DNA of 64,000 bases from Methylobacterium sp. 2A (GTDB lineage Bacteria; Pseudomonadota; Alphaproteobacteria; Rhizobiales; Beijerinckiaceae). The notes below the pieces were generated by a model, which saw only the letters and a list, made by a program, of their open reading frames with translations, did no database searches and was not told the DNA's origin. The DNA lies in contig NZ_VUOK01000022.1 of the NCBI RefSeq assembly GCF_009806555.1, positions 1-64,000 on the forward strand, given 5' to 3'. This document shows, piece after piece, positions 51,264 to 59,895 of the stretch (position 1 is its first letter; each line of letters starts with the position of its first letter). Both the position numbers and the translations under genes were made by a program.

Positions 51264-52094
51264 ATGACCGACAAGCCGGGCACCCAAGCTACCCCCCCTC
51301 GCACCCCCTCCCGCACCCCCGAGCAGATCGCCGCCGAGGCCGGCATGCCGCACGGGGCCGGCGGAACCGGCCTGCGCCCGGATCCGGCCGGCCACGGCGA
51401 CCCGGGCGCGCCCGGCACGGCGGCGGGCGACTTCACCCTGCGGCCCGACGCGCGCGGCCTGCACGATCCGCTGCCGCAGGGCGGCACGCCGCTCTCGTCC
51501 GGCGGGACCTCCGGCGGCGCTTCGCGGTCGTCGGATCCGGCCTCCACCGTGAAGGAGGGCGTGCGGGCAGCGGGCGACCGCGCCGCCGACCTCGCCGGTC
51601 AGGCGAGCCAGACCGTTTCGAGCTTCGCCGACGACATCAACAGCCGTCTCGGCGGCGCGGCCGATCAGGCCCGCAATCGCGCCTCCGCGGCCTATGACGA
51701 CGTGCGGGAGCGCGCGGAGGGGCTTCACCGGCGCAACCTGCGGGCGCTCGACGACCTCACGAATCAGGGCATCGACGGGCTGCATCGCGGCCGCACCGCG
51801 GTCGAGCGCTTCGTGGACGACAACCCGCTCCTCGTCGGCGTGGTGGGCGTCGCCGCCGGCCTGCTGCTCGGCGCCCTGCTGCCGCGCACCCGGCAGGAGG
51901 ACCGGAACATCGGCCCCTGGGCCGACGAGATGCGCGACCAGGGCCTGCGCTACGCCCGCGAGGTGACCAATATCGGACGCGAATTCGTCCAGACCGCCCT
52001 GGATCCGGACAATCTCAACGCCGCCGCCCGCAAGGTGGTCGATCCCGACGGCCACACGCCGCCGGCGGGGGAGCGGAAAGAGCACAATCTCTGA
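51264..52094 (+). CDS. stress-type membrane protein with long disordered N-terminus, 276 aa
   Basis: Residues 1-95 are low-complexity Pro/Gly/Thr-rich (TPPRTPSRTPEQIAAEAGMP). Residues about 96-190 are helical with repeated Ala/Asp/Arg (AAGDRAADLAGQASQTVSSF, RNRASAAYDDVRERAEGLHR). A membrane segment follows near 197-213 (LVGVVGVAAGLLLGALLP) and then a charged tail (WADEMRDQGLRYAREV). It is a second YqjD-like layout protein in the same operon, 103 bases after the DUF3618 gene. The ATG is well preceded by GAGG. Function is unknown. Confidence 0.75.
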   Translation: MTDKPGTQATPPRTPSRTPEQIAAEAGMPHGAGGTGLRPDPAGHGDPGAPGTAAGDFTLRPDARGLHDPLPQGGTPLSSGGTSGGASRSSDPASTVKEGVRAAGDRAADLAGQASQTVSSFADDINSRLGGAADQARNRASAAYDDVRERAEGLHRRNLRALDDLTNQGIDGLHRGRTAVERFVDDNPLLVGVVGVAAGLLLGALLPRTRQEDRNIGPWADEMRDQGLRYAREVTNIGREFVQTALDPDNLNAAARKVVDPDGHTPPAGERKEHNL

Positions 52095-52143
52095 TCGCGG
52101 TGTCGAAGAACCGGTGGCTGAAGCCAGCCGCCGGTCACCCCAA

Positions 52144-52175
52144 GTCCTGTCGCTGGAACGTCCTGTCGCTGGAAC
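52144..52175. repeat. 16-bp perfect tandem duplication
   Basis: GTCCTGTCGCTGGAAC occurs twice head to tail (52144-52159 and 52160-52175) between the stress operon and the truncated brnA gene. It looks like a local duplication near a deletion joint. Confidence 0.9.
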
Positions 52176-52207
52176 CGCTTTCTCAAGGCTTGATTGGCCC
52201 GGACCTG

Positions 52208-52483
52208 TCAGCCAAGCCCACGGGCACGCATGGTGTCGATCACGTCGGCATCGAGGCGCAGCGTGATCTGACGTTTGGGTTGGTCGACCCGCAGCTGCCC
52301 GCGACAACGTTTCAGCAGTTCCAGACCATCGCCGGGCACGGCGCGCACCATCATCGCGTCGGTCAGTTCCGGAATCTCTTCGTATTCCTCCGCGGTGATC
52401 GCGCGAGCATCGACCTTATCGAGGTCGGTCGCCCCGATCTTGTCAGCGGATGAGGGGGGCATATCGCTTCGGCTCCCGGGCAT
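52208..52483 (-). CDS. brnA: BrnA-like antitoxin, C-terminally truncated, 91 aa
   Basis: The C-terminal part KRQITLRLDADVIDTMRARG (about 70-89) matches the ribbon-helix-helix core of BrnA antitoxins, and ELTDAMMVRAVPG precedes it as in that family. Normally this core continues with a GWQTR-type segment and a second helix; here the protein ends at GLG, so the DNA-binding fold is incomplete. The ATG at 52483 has GAGGAAA upstream. No brnT toxin gene precedes it. It is probably a decayed remnant, consistent with the tandem duplication just beyond its end. Confidence 0.7.
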   Translation of the reverse strand: MPGSRSDMPPSSADKIGATDLDKVDARAITAEEYEEIPELTDAMMVRAVPGDGLELLKRCRGQLRVDQPKRQITLRLDADVIDTMRARGLG

Positions 52484-52788
52484 CGGCTTTCCTCATACGG
52501 CAAGCTTGCCTCCTGATAGCGGCGTTCTTCCTATGAGGGAGCGCCTAAGGCCGCCTTATCCAGCTTGAATTGTAGCACTCTGTGCGATAGATCTTCTGCC
52601 GCAGACTGGGTGAAGAGACTGGCTGGTGCTGAGGGCCACGCAATCCCGCACCGGGTTCAGATTGGACCTGTCGAAACGTGGCCACTCCTGTCAATAGCGG
52701 TCCAGCACCCGGCCGTAGAGCGCGCACATGAGGACATCGCCTCATGAACAGACCTTGTGGCGGGCTTCCGTCCCGGCAGGGGGAGACG

Positions 52789-53184
52789 ATGAAGATCTAC
52801 GCCACGGCCGCGTTCTCGAAGCTTGTCGGGAAGCAGGATGTCTCTGACGATGATTTACGGGAGGCCGTAGCCCGCGCCGAGCGCAACCAGATCGACGGGC
52901 CCCTCGGAGGCCATTTGATCAAGCAACGCATCGCGCGCCAGGGGCGGGGTCGCTGAGGTGGGTTCCGCACCATCATCTTTTACAGGCGCGGCGCGGTCGC
53001 CGTATTTCTGCACATGTTTGCCAAGAACGAGCGGGCGAACCTCTCCAAGAAGGAGCAGGCCGCCTATCACGACTACGCCGAGCAATTGGCGAAGCACACC
53101 GATGAACAATTCTCCCGCCTTGTTATGGAGCTCGGATGGAGGCGAATCGAGGATGAACAGCCCAAAGAAGACGTACCGAAGTGA
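52789..53184 (+). pseudogene. RelE/HigB-like toxin gene interrupted by an in-frame TGA
   Basis: From ATG 52789 the frame reads MKIYATAAFSKLVGKQDVSD through IKQRIARQGRGR, stops at TGA 52954-52956, then continues in the same frame with GGFRTIIFYRRGAVAVFLHM, FAKNERANLSKKEQAAYHDY and on to TGA at 53182. The family has KQRIARxGxGKSGGxRT at this point, so TGA replaces an expected Ser codon (TCA to TGA). The product would be a 131-residue mRNA-interferase-type toxin of the RelE/ParE superfamily. As it stands it gives only a 55-residue fragment. The antitoxin gene overlaps its 3' end by 32 bases. Confidence 0.8.
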
Positions 53185-53479
53185 TGCCCTTCGGTCGCTT
53201 CATCTGGCCGCTGAGGATTCCCATGCGGTCGGGGCGATCGACAAGGCGACTCTGCGTCGGTTCGACGTCGCTTGCCTGACGCCCGTGGAGCCGTTGGCGC
53301 CGGAGGCGATCAAGCGCATCCGGGAAACGGCGAAGATGAGCCAAGCCATCTTCGCCCTAACCTTGAACGTGACCACATCGCTGGTCAGCCAGTGGGAGCG
53401 GGGAGAGAAAAAGCCGAGCGGTCCTTCGCTCAAGCTCCTGTCGCTCGCCGCCCACAAGGGCATCGACGCGATCATCTGA
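53153..53479 (+). CDS. HigA-like antitoxin, XRE-type HTH, 108 aa
   Basis: ATG 53153 (MNSPKKTYRSDALRSLHLAA) is chosen because it gives a normal-length antitoxin overlapping the toxin frame; earlier codons belong to the toxin in another frame. The C-terminal helix-turn-helix is clear: EAIKRIRETAKMSQAIFALT, LNVTTSLVSQWERGEKKPSG, PSLKLLSLAAHKGIDAII. This is the COG2944-like arrangement found with HigB/RelE-type toxins of this class. It would bind its own promoter and the toxin. With the toxin broken, the antitoxin is probably a harmless survivor. Confidence 0.85.
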   Translation: MNSPKKTYRSDALRSLHLAAEDSHAVGAIDKATLRRFDVACLTPVEPLAPEAIKRIRETAKMSQAIFALTLNVTTSLVSQWERGEKKPSGPSLKLLSLAAHKGIDAII

Positions 53480-53564
53480 AGCCTCATCCCGGAGGATGAG
53501 GATCGGCGTTCGGGATGAACGCCCTGACCTTCGCCGAGCGAGCAGATAATCCGGCGTCCCGCGG

Positions 53565-55088
53565 TCAGCGCCCCGCATCCGCCTCCCGGTACAACCCCGC
53601 ATGCGCCTCCCGCAGCAGGTTCTTCTGGACCTTGCCCATGGTGTTGCGCGGCAGCTCGTCCACGAACAGGACGCGCTTGGGGCATTTGAACCGGGCGAGC
53701 CGGCCCTCCAGGGCGGCCTGCACGCCGGCCTCGTCGGGGCAGCCGGGGCCGCCCACCACAACCGCCGTCACCGCCTCGCCGAAATCCGGGTGTGCCAGAC
53801 CGATCACCGCGGATTCGACCACGCCCGGCAGCGCGTCGATCTCGGTCTCGACCTCCTTCGGGTAGACGTTGAAGCCGCCCGAGATGATCAGGTCCTTGCC
53901 GCGCCCGACGATGTGGACGTAGCCCCGCGCATCGACCTTGCCGAGATCGCCCGTGATGAAGAAGCCGTCGGCCCGGAATTCGGCCGCCGTCTTCTCCGGC
54001 ATGCGCCAGTAGCCCTGGAACACGTTCGGACCCTTCACCTCGATCATCCCGACCGAATCCGGGCCGAGCACGCGCCCGCCCTCCGGATCGACCACCCGCA
54101 GGGACACGCCCGGCAGCGGGAACCCGACCGTGCCGGCGACCCGGTCGCCGTCATAGGGGTTCGAGGTGCTCATGTTGGTCTCGGTCATGCCGTAGCGTTC
54201 GAGGATGGCGTGGCCGGTGCGGGCCTGCCACTCGCGATGCGTCTCGGCGAGCAACGGCGCCGAGCCCGACACGAACAGCCGCATGCCCCTGGCCGCCTCC
54301 GGCGTCAGGCCCGGCTCCTTGAGCAGGCGGGTGTAGAAGGTCGGCACGCCCATCAGCACGGTGGCCCGGGGCATCAGGCTCAGGATCAGCTTCGGGTCGA
54401 GCCGGGGCAGGAACAGCATGGAGCCGCCGCTCGCCAGCACCGTGTTGGTCGCCACGAACAGCCCGTGGGTGTGGAATACCGGCAGGGCGTGGATCAGCAC
54501 GTCGTCGGCGGTGAAGCGCCAGTAGTCGACCAGCGTCCGGGCGTTCGAGGCGAGGTTGTCGTGGGTCAGCATGGCGCCCTTGGAGCGCCCGGTCGTGCCC
54601 GAGGTGTAGAGGATCGCGGCGAGATCCTCCGGCCCCCGGGGCATGTCGGCGACATCGCCGTCCTGCCGGTCCGCGGCCTCGGCGGCGCTGCCGCCGCCCG
54701 CGGCGTCCAGCGTCCAGATCGTGCGGACACCGGAGGCCGCCTCGGCCAGCGCCGCGCGCCGGCCCGGGTCGCAGACGAACACGCTGGGTTCCGCGTCGCC
54801 CAGGAAGTAGCCGATCTCGGCCGGGGTGTAGGCGGTGTTGAGCGGCAGGAACACGCCGCCGGCCCGGACCACGCCGAGGTAGAGAAAAATGACCTCCGGG
54901 CTCTTCTCGACCTGCACGGCCACCCGGTCGCCGGGCTCGACGCCTGCGGCCCGCAGGGCCGCCGCGTAGGCGCCGGCGCGGGCGATCAGGTCCGCGTACG
55001 CGTAGCGGCGGCCCTCCGGCGTCTCGATCACGGTCTTGGCGGGATCGGGGACGCCGTCCCGGATCAGGGAGAAGAGATGGTTGGTCAT
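53565..55088 (-). CDS. matB: malonyl-CoA synthetase
   Basis: A 507-residue adenylate-forming ligase making malonyl-CoA from malonate, ATP and CoA. Motifs: ILYTSGTTGRSKGAMLTHDN, ALPVFHTHGLFVATN, ERYGMTETNMSTSNPYDGDR (the MatB-type substrate pocket), GFFITGDLGKVDARGYVHIV and the C-terminal catalytic lysine in PRNTMGKVQKN. It lies downstream of malonyl-CoA decarboxylase on the same strand, which supports malonate as substrate over other short acids. The two genes are separated by a 274-base gap containing a family A repeat. Confidence 0.9.
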   Translation of the reverse strand: MTNHLFSLIRDGVPDPAKTVIETPEGRRYAYADLIARAGAYAAALRAAGVEPGDRVAVQVEKSPEVIFLYLGVVRAGGVFLPLNTAYTPAEIGYFLGDAEPSVFVCDPGRRAALAEAASGVRTIWTLDAAGGGSAAEAADRQDGDVADMPRGPEDLAAILYTSGTTGRSKGAMLTHDNLASNARTLVDYWRFTADDVLIHALPVFHTHGLFVATNTVLASGGSMLFLPRLDPKLILSLMPRATVLMGVPTFYTRLLKEPGLTPEAARGMRLFVSGSAPLLAETHREWQARTGHAILERYGMTETNMSTSNPYDGDRVAGTVGFPLPGVSLRVVDPEGGRVLGPDSVGMIEVKGPNVFQGYWRMPEKTAAEFRADGFFITGDLGKVDARGYVHIVGRGKDLIISGGFNVYPKEVETEIDALPGVVESAVIGLAHPDFGEAVTAVVVGGPGCPDEAGVQAALEGRLARFKCPKRVLFVDELPRNTMGKVQKNLLREAHAGLYREADAGR

Positions 55089-55216
55089 CGGGCGTTTGGG
55101 CTGTGGCGGGCCTTCGTGTCTCCCGCACCCATAGCCGCCTCAGGGGCCTCCCGGCGAGCCCTTTCAGGCGGCGAACGGCCCGAGGCCGTCGGGCACGCGC
55201 ATGCGGAAGACGATTC

Positions 55217-55355
55217 GGGTTTCCAAAGGACGAGTCCTTTGGCGGGTGCAGGGCAGAGCCCTGCAAAACAGGTCTCCAGCCCCGGAAGGGGCCGGAGACC
55301 TGTTTGCCGGGATTTCACCCCGACACCCCACCAAAGGGCAAGCCCTTTGGAAACC
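55217..55355. repeat. family A repeat, copy 6, with the same hairpin at both ends
   Basis: Unlike the other copies, both ends are of the CCAAAGG type: GGTTTCCAAAGGACGAG with TCCTTTGG at the left and CCAAAGGGC-AA-GCCCTTTGG with GAAACC at the right. Between them are GCAGGGC-AGA-GCCCTGC and a separate long inverted pair (AACAGGTCTCCAG...CCGGAGACCTGTT). It lies between matA and matB, 8 bases from the matA stop. Confidence 0.8.
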
Positions 55356-55362
55356 CGTGATC

Positions 55363-56772
55363 CTATGCCTCGGCCAGCACCACGGCGCGCGGCGGCGGCA
55401 GCTTGGCGCGCAGCTCCCGGCTCACCGCAGGCGACGCCACCACCGTGCCGAGATTGGCGTAGGTCTCGTGGTTCCGCTCGATCGCGGCGAGGTCGTAGAG
55501 GTAGTTCACCATCAGGCCGTGGGCCTGGGACAGGCCCTTCTTCGAGGTGTCGCCGAGGAAGTTGATCCGGTCGAGCCGCGCGCCGTTGCCGAGGTGGAAC
55601 CGGGCCACCGGGTCGAGGGGGCGCCCGCGCGCGTTCTTCGCGCGCAGGAAATAGGCGGCCGCCGCTGGGATCAGCGCCTTGCGCACCGCCTCGGCCTTCG
55701 CCTTGTCGGTGTGCCAGTCGGGATCGTCCAGCGCCCGCAGGGTCTCGACATCCTCAGGGAGCAGCCCCTGCGGGCTGTCGGCCCGGCGTTCCCGGGTGAG
55801 CCACGCGGCGAAGCCCGGCACCGGCGAGAGCGTCACGAAGGTCTTGAGGGTCGGAACCTCGCGGGTCAGGTCCTCGACCACCTGCTTGATCAGGAAGTTG
55901 CCGAAGGTGACCCCGGCAAGCCCCTTCTGGCAGTTCGAGATCGAATAGAAGATCGCGGTGGTCGCCGCCTGCGGCTGCAGCGGCTTGCGCTCCCGCGACA
56001 GGATCGGCGCGATGGCCGGAGCGATCTCTCCGGTGAGCGCCACCTCCACGAAGATCAGCGGCTCGTCGGCCAAAGCCGGGTGGAAGAACGCGAAGCAGCG
56101 CCGGTCCGGCGGCTCGATCCGGGCGCGCAGATCATCCCAGTCGGCGATGGCGTGCACCGCCTCGTAGCGGATGATCTTTTCCAGGATATGGGCCGGCGTG
56201 GTCCAGTCGATGTGGCGCAGCACCAGGAAGCCGCGGTTGAACCACGAGGCGAACAGGTGCTCGAAATCGGAATCCAGGCTGTCGGCCGCGTCCAGCAGGG
56301 CGGGGTCCGGCGTCTCGCCAGCGCGCAGGTCCCGGCGCAGATCGAACAGGTCCTCGCGCATCCGCACGAGGCTGAGCGTGCCGCCCCGGGCGAGGTTGAG
56401 GCGGCGGATCAGTTCCTGGCTGCGCGGCTCGGCCGCCTCGTGCAGGGTCCCGAGCCGCGCCCGCGACGGGTCGGCCCGGTAGGCGGCGATCGCCTCGTCG
56501 ACCGCGGCATGGTCCGCGTCGAAGTCGAGCGCGATGGCCCGCAGGAAGGCGTGGCGCTCCGCCTGCCCGAAGCTCGCGTAGCGGTCGAGGATCAGGCGAG
56601 CCAAAGCCACGCCGGAGGCCTCGCCGCGCCGGGAGATCAGATCCTCGCACAGCTTGACGAGATCGCCCGCATTGGCCCGGGACGCGATGTCGCCGCGGCC
56701 GATGCCGATCAGGTCGCGGCCGCGCTCGCTGATGGTCTGAAGCAGGTCGCCGAAGAAGGAGATCGCCGCCAT
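55363..56772 (-). CDS. matA: malonyl-CoA decarboxylase
   Basis: A 469-residue enzyme converting malonyl-CoA to acetyl-CoA. The N-terminal helical domain is about 1-200 (ISFFGDLLQTISERGRDLIG). The catalytic C-terminal domain carries FYSISNCQKGLAGVTFGNFL, TFVTLSPVPGFAAWL and LGNGARLDRINFLGDTSKKG followed by LSQAHGLMVNYLYDL, with the conserved Ser and His. It is upstream of matB on the same strand; together they run malonate to acetyl-CoA. No malonate transporter or MatR-type regulator is adjacent. Confidence 0.94.
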   Translation of the reverse strand: MAAISFFGDLLQTISERGRDLIGIGRGDIASRANAGDLVKLCEDLISRRGEASGVALARLILDRYASFGQAERHAFLRAIALDFDADHAAVDEAIAAYRADPSRARLGTLHEAAEPRSQELIRRLNLARGGTLSLVRMREDLFDLRRDLRAGETPDPALLDAADSLDSDFEHLFASWFNRGFLVLRHIDWTTPAHILEKIIRYEAVHAIADWDDLRARIEPPDRRCFAFFHPALADEPLIFVEVALTGEIAPAIAPILSRERKPLQPQAATTAIFYSISNCQKGLAGVTFGNFLIKQVVEDLTREVPTLKTFVTLSPVPGFAAWLTRERRADSPQGLLPEDVETLRALDDPDWHTDKAKAEAVRKALIPAAAAYFLRAKNARGRPLDPVARFHLGNGARLDRINFLGDTSKKGLSQAHGLMVNYLYDLAAIERNHETYANLGTVVASPAVSRELRAKLPPPRAVVLAEA

Positions 56773-57022
56773 GACCTTCGCACCAACCCCTGTCGATCCG
56801 GACTTGAAGCGCGCCCCGCGATGCCGGCTCGCCGTCCGGACGGATGCGCAACCGGATCCGATGCCGCCGAGCCCCGCCGGGGAAGCCGGATCAGCAGCCC
56901 GATCCCGCCCGACATCTTACGGCGGCGCGGCCGCCGCGACCAGAGCTTGGCCGGTTGCGGATTGCGAAGGCGTGCTTGCAAAAGCGGTGCGAAGGGGGTG
57001 TGACGAACCGGAATCCGCGGGA

Positions 57023-57214
57023 TCAGACGCGCTCGGCCACGGTGGCGAGGTCGGCCCGCTCCCGCCAGTCGCCGACGCCGTGCTGGCGGGCGAAGCGGAG
57101 CTCGGCGGCGCGGCGGGCGCGCTCGGGATCGCGGGCCCGCATGATCTCGACGGAGCCGACCGTGAACGGCACCCCGAGGATCTCCTTGGCGAAGTCGACG
57201 CGGTAGTTCGGCAT
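57023..57214 (-). CDS. small hypothetical protein, 63 aa
   Basis: ATG 57214 follows AGGGAG at suitable spacing. The product MPNYRVDFAKEILGVPFTVG, SVEIMRARDPERARRAAELR, FARQHGVGDWRERADLATVA begins with beta-strand-like segments and continues with an Arg/Ala-rich helix, as in many small alphaproteobacterial proteins of unknown role. The competing longer frame upstream has no family resemblance. It stands alone between matA and the MFS gene. Confidence 0.7.
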   Translation of the reverse strand: MPNYRVDFAKEILGVPFTVGSVEIMRARDPERARRAAELRFARQHGVGDWRERADLATVAERV

Positions 57215-57551
57215 TCCGTACTCCCTGTTCCGGCGGTTCCGGGTGCGTCTGCACGGAACGAAACCGCCCTCTCGCTCGTATCCGATTCTGGAGCCTGTCG
57301 GGCCCGAGGCCCGGATGTCCGTGTTGCGCGACACCCGCCCGCGGAAAGGTGCCGCATGCCGTAGCGATCGCATATGGTGCTCCGGCGGTGCCCGTGAAGG
57401 GGCGCGCCGTGTGCCGGCAGGGATGCATCGCCGCAGCTTGCCGGCCGGCGCACTCTGCCCGTAACGCTCGCGCCTCGGACTTCTCTTCCGGAGAAACGGA
57501 CCTGACCATGGCCCTTCCGCGGCGCCGGACCCGCCTGACCTCGACCCAACC
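57215..57551. other. divergent intergenic region, nothing recognised
   Basis: This gap separates the small minus-strand gene from the MFS gene. Several short frames exist but none has a good start context or protein-like composition. No repeat-family copy is present. Confidence 0.35.
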
Positions 57552-58718
57552 GTGACCACATCCCTCGACGCGAAGGCCCGCCTCGGCCTGACGCTGATCG
57601 CCGGCGGGGCGGTGGCCAACATCTACTACAACCAGCCGCTGCTCGGCCTGATCGTGGCCGAGTTCGGCGATCGGGCGGCCCTCTGGGTGCCGACCACGGC
57701 GCTGGTCGGCTACGGGCTCGGCATCGTCGGGCTCGTGCCGCTGGGCGACGCGCTGCCGCGGCGCACGCTGATCGTGTGGCAATGCCTCGGCCTCGCCGTG
57801 GCGCTGCTGGCGGTCGGCCTCGCCCCGAACCTCGCGAGCCTCGCGCTCGCCCACCTCGTCGTCGGCGTGCTCGCCTGCGCGGCCCAGCAGGCGGTGCCGT
57901 TCGCGGCCGAACTGGCCCCGGATGCGAGCCGCGGGCGGGTGGTCGGGCAGGTGATGACCGGGCTGCTGACCGGCATCCTGCTCGCCCGGACGGCGAGCGG
58001 GTTCCTGGGGGCGCATCTCGGCTGGCGGCCGGTCTTCCTCATCGCTGCGCTGGTGGCGCTCGCCATGGCGGGCATCGCCCGGGCGACCCTGCCGCACACG
58101 GTGCAGACGCATCCCCTGCGCTACCGCGCCCTGATGCTGTCGATCCTCCACCTCGCCCGGAATCAGCCGGTGCTGCGCACGGCGAGCCTGTCGCAGGCGC
58201 TGCTGTTTGCGGGCTTCAACGCCTTCTGGGCGACGCTGGCGCTGCTCGTGGAGGGGCCGCCCTTCGGGCTCACGGCCGCGGGTGCCGGGCTGTTCGGGGT
58301 GATCGGCGTCTGCGGCGCCTTCGTGGCGCCGCTCTCGGGCCGGTTCACCGACCGCAAGGGCGCCAAGCCCGTGGTGTTGGGCGGCAGCCTGATGGTCGCC
58401 CTGTCCTTCGTGGTGCTCTGGGCGGGGGGCACGTGGTCGTTGGTCGCGGTGGCGCTCGGCGTGCTGCTCATCGACATCGGCATCAACGGCGCGCTGATCG
58501 CCAACCAGACCCGGGCCTACGCCCTGGTTCCGGGGGCGCGGGGGCGGATCAACACCGTGCTGTTCACGACCCTGTTCGTGTTCGGGGCGCTCGGCGCCTA
58601 TGCCGGCTCGCAGGCCTTCCTGCTGGTCGGCTGGCCGGGGGTCTGCGCGGTCGGGCTGGTGTTCTCGGCGCTGGCGGTGATCGTGGCGGCGCGCGATCCG
58701 CACGGACGAGCGTCTTGA
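57552..58718 (+). CDS. MFS transporter, 12 membrane segments
   Basis: A 388-residue major facilitator with GTG start (57552). The N-terminus ARLGLTLIAGGAVANIYYNQ is typical of a branch annotated as arabinose-efflux-like permeases. Loop 2-3 carries PLGDALPRRTLIVWQCLG and the second half PLSGRFTDRKGAKPVVLGGS, the MFS loop motif in both halves. About twelve hydrophobic segments are visible. Substrate is unknown; efflux of a small metabolite or drug is likely. It converges on cobC with a family A repeat between. Confidence 0.88.
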   Translation: MTTSLDAKARLGLTLIAGGAVANIYYNQPLLGLIVAEFGDRAALWVPTTALVGYGLGIVGLVPLGDALPRRTLIVWQCLGLAVALLAVGLAPNLASLALAHLVVGVLACAAQQAVPFAAELAPDASRGRVVGQVMTGLLTGILLARTASGFLGAHLGWRPVFLIAALVALAMAGIARATLPHTVQTHPLRYRALMLSILHLARNQPVLRTASLSQALLFAGFNAFWATLALLVEGPPFGLTAAGAGLFGVIGVCGAFVAPLSGRFTDRKGAKPVVLGGSLMVALSFVVLWAGGTWSLVAVALGVLLIDIGINGALIANQTRAYALVPGARGRINTVLFTTLFVFGALGAYAGSQAFLLVGWPGVCAVGLVFSALAVIVAARDPHGRAS

Positions 58719-58725
58719 ACCGTAA

Positions 58726-58846
58726 GGGATTCCAAAGGGCTGCGCCCTTTGACGGGGTATCGGGGCGGAGCCCCGATGTCGGGCGTTGCCCGAACCCAGC
58801 AGGGCTTCGCCCTGCACCCACACAAGGTCGCGGACCTTGTGGATCC
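58726..58846 (-). repeat. family A palindromic repeat, copy 7
   Basis: Plus-strand reading: GGGATTCCAAAGGGC-TGC-GCCCTTTG, ATCGGGG-CGGAG-CCCCGAT, GCAGGGC-TTC-GCCCTGC, then the end hairpin in the variant form CAAGGTC-GCG-GACCTTG and GGATCCATGA. The variant end stem is compensated on both sides. It lies between the convergent MFS and cobC genes, the CAAGGTC end toward the cobC stop. Confidence 0.85.
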
Positions 58847-58875
58847 ATGACCATCGAGCGCCGGAGCGCCCGCGT

Positions 58876-59895
58876 CTACTTGAGCACCCGCGACAGCCGG
58901 CACCAGCCCGTCTTGTCGGGCGGCAATCCGAAACGCAGGCGTTCCGGGCGCTCCGCGAAGCGGCGCACCGCGATCCCGGCCTCTGCGAGGCGCCGGTAGA
59001 GCCCAGGCCCATCCGGAAGATCCGCGGTCCGGAACAGGCAGGTGCCGCCGACGATCTGCCCCCCGCCCCGTACGATCAACCGGTCGAGCCGGGCCGCATC
59101 CGCCGCCCGCGCCCGGGCGGCCTCCGCGCGCCATCCGGTATCCGACAGGGCCGTTCTCCCGGTCGCCAGGGCCGGGCCGGACACCGCCCAAGGCCCCAGG
59201 GCCTCGGCGATCCGGGCCGCGATCCCGGGCTCGACGACCGCGAAGCCGAGGCGCAGGCCGGCGAGCCCGTAGGTCTTGCCGAAGGAGCGCAGCACCACCA
59301 GCCCCGGCCCCACATGCGGGCACAGGCTCTCCACCGGTTCGAGATCCGCAAAAGCCTCGTCGGCGACCAGAAGGCCGCCACGGGCTTCGAGCGTTTCGGC
59401 CAGGGCGCGGCGCTCGGCCAGTGGAAAGGTCCGCCCGTCCGGGTTGTTGGGATCGACGATCACCGCCACCCGGGCATCGCCGAGCGCCGCGAGATCCGTG
59501 ATCGTGCGCACCGCGTGCCCGGCCCGCGCCCAGGCGGCCGCGTGCTCGGCATAGGTCGGACCCAGGACCGCCACACGGGTCGGCGCCAGGAGCCGGGGCA
59601 GGGTCTCGATCAGGATCTGGGTGCCGGGGGCCGGCACGACATGGGCCGCATCCGGCGCGCCGTAGGCCGAAGCGGCGGCCGCCCGCAGGCCCTCAACCTC
59701 GGCGGCCTCGGGGAGCCGCGTCCAGGCGCTGGCCTCCACGGGCGGCACGGGATACGGGACCGGGTTGATCCCCGTCGAGAGGTCGAGCCACGGTTCCGGC
59801 GCGTCGGGAAAGGCTTTGCGAAGGCCGCCGAGATCGCCGCCATGGGCGATCGGGGCGGGCTCCCGCGCGGGAAAACGCCACACCGAATGGTCCAT
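58876..59895 (-). CDS. cobC: threonine-phosphate decarboxylase (L-threonine-O-3-phosphate decarboxylase)
   Basis: A class I/II aminotransferase-fold PLP enzyme, 339 residues, supplying (R)-1-amino-2-propanol phosphate for the cobalamin nucleotide loop. HGGDLGGLRKAF and DLSTGINPVPYP near the start are typical of CobC/CobD decarboxylases; the PLP lysine lies in LRSFGKTYGLAGLRLGF. The ATG at 59895 is used; it overlaps the divergent cbiB start by nine bases, and a GTG four codons later would avoid the overlap. Pairing with cbiB supports the cobalamin role. Confidence 0.88.
   Translation of the reverse strand: MDHSVWRFPAREPAPIAHGGDLGGLRKAFPDAPEPWLDLSTGINPVPYPVPPVEASAWTRLPEAAEVEGLRAAAASAYGAPDAAHVVPAPGTQILIETLPRLLAPTRVAVLGPTYAEHAAAWARAGHAVRTITDLAALGDARVAVIVDPNNPDGRTFPLAERRALAETLEARGGLLVADEAFADLEPVESLCPHVGPGLVVLRSFGKTYGLAGLRLGFAVVEPGIAARIAEALGPWAVSGPALATGRTALSDTGWRAEAARARAADAARLDRLIVRGGGQIVGGTCLFRTADLPDGPGLYRRLAEAGIAVRRFAERPERLRFGLPPDKTGWCRLSRVLK

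Noticed and set aside
52954..52956. Selenocysteine decoding of the in-frame TGA in the toxin gene
   Set aside because: The family has Ser at this position, TGA differs from TCA by one base, the residue is not a redox site, and no obvious SECIS-like hairpin follows directly. The tRNA-Sec piece in the window is only a 3' fragment. A nonsense mutation is the simpler reading.
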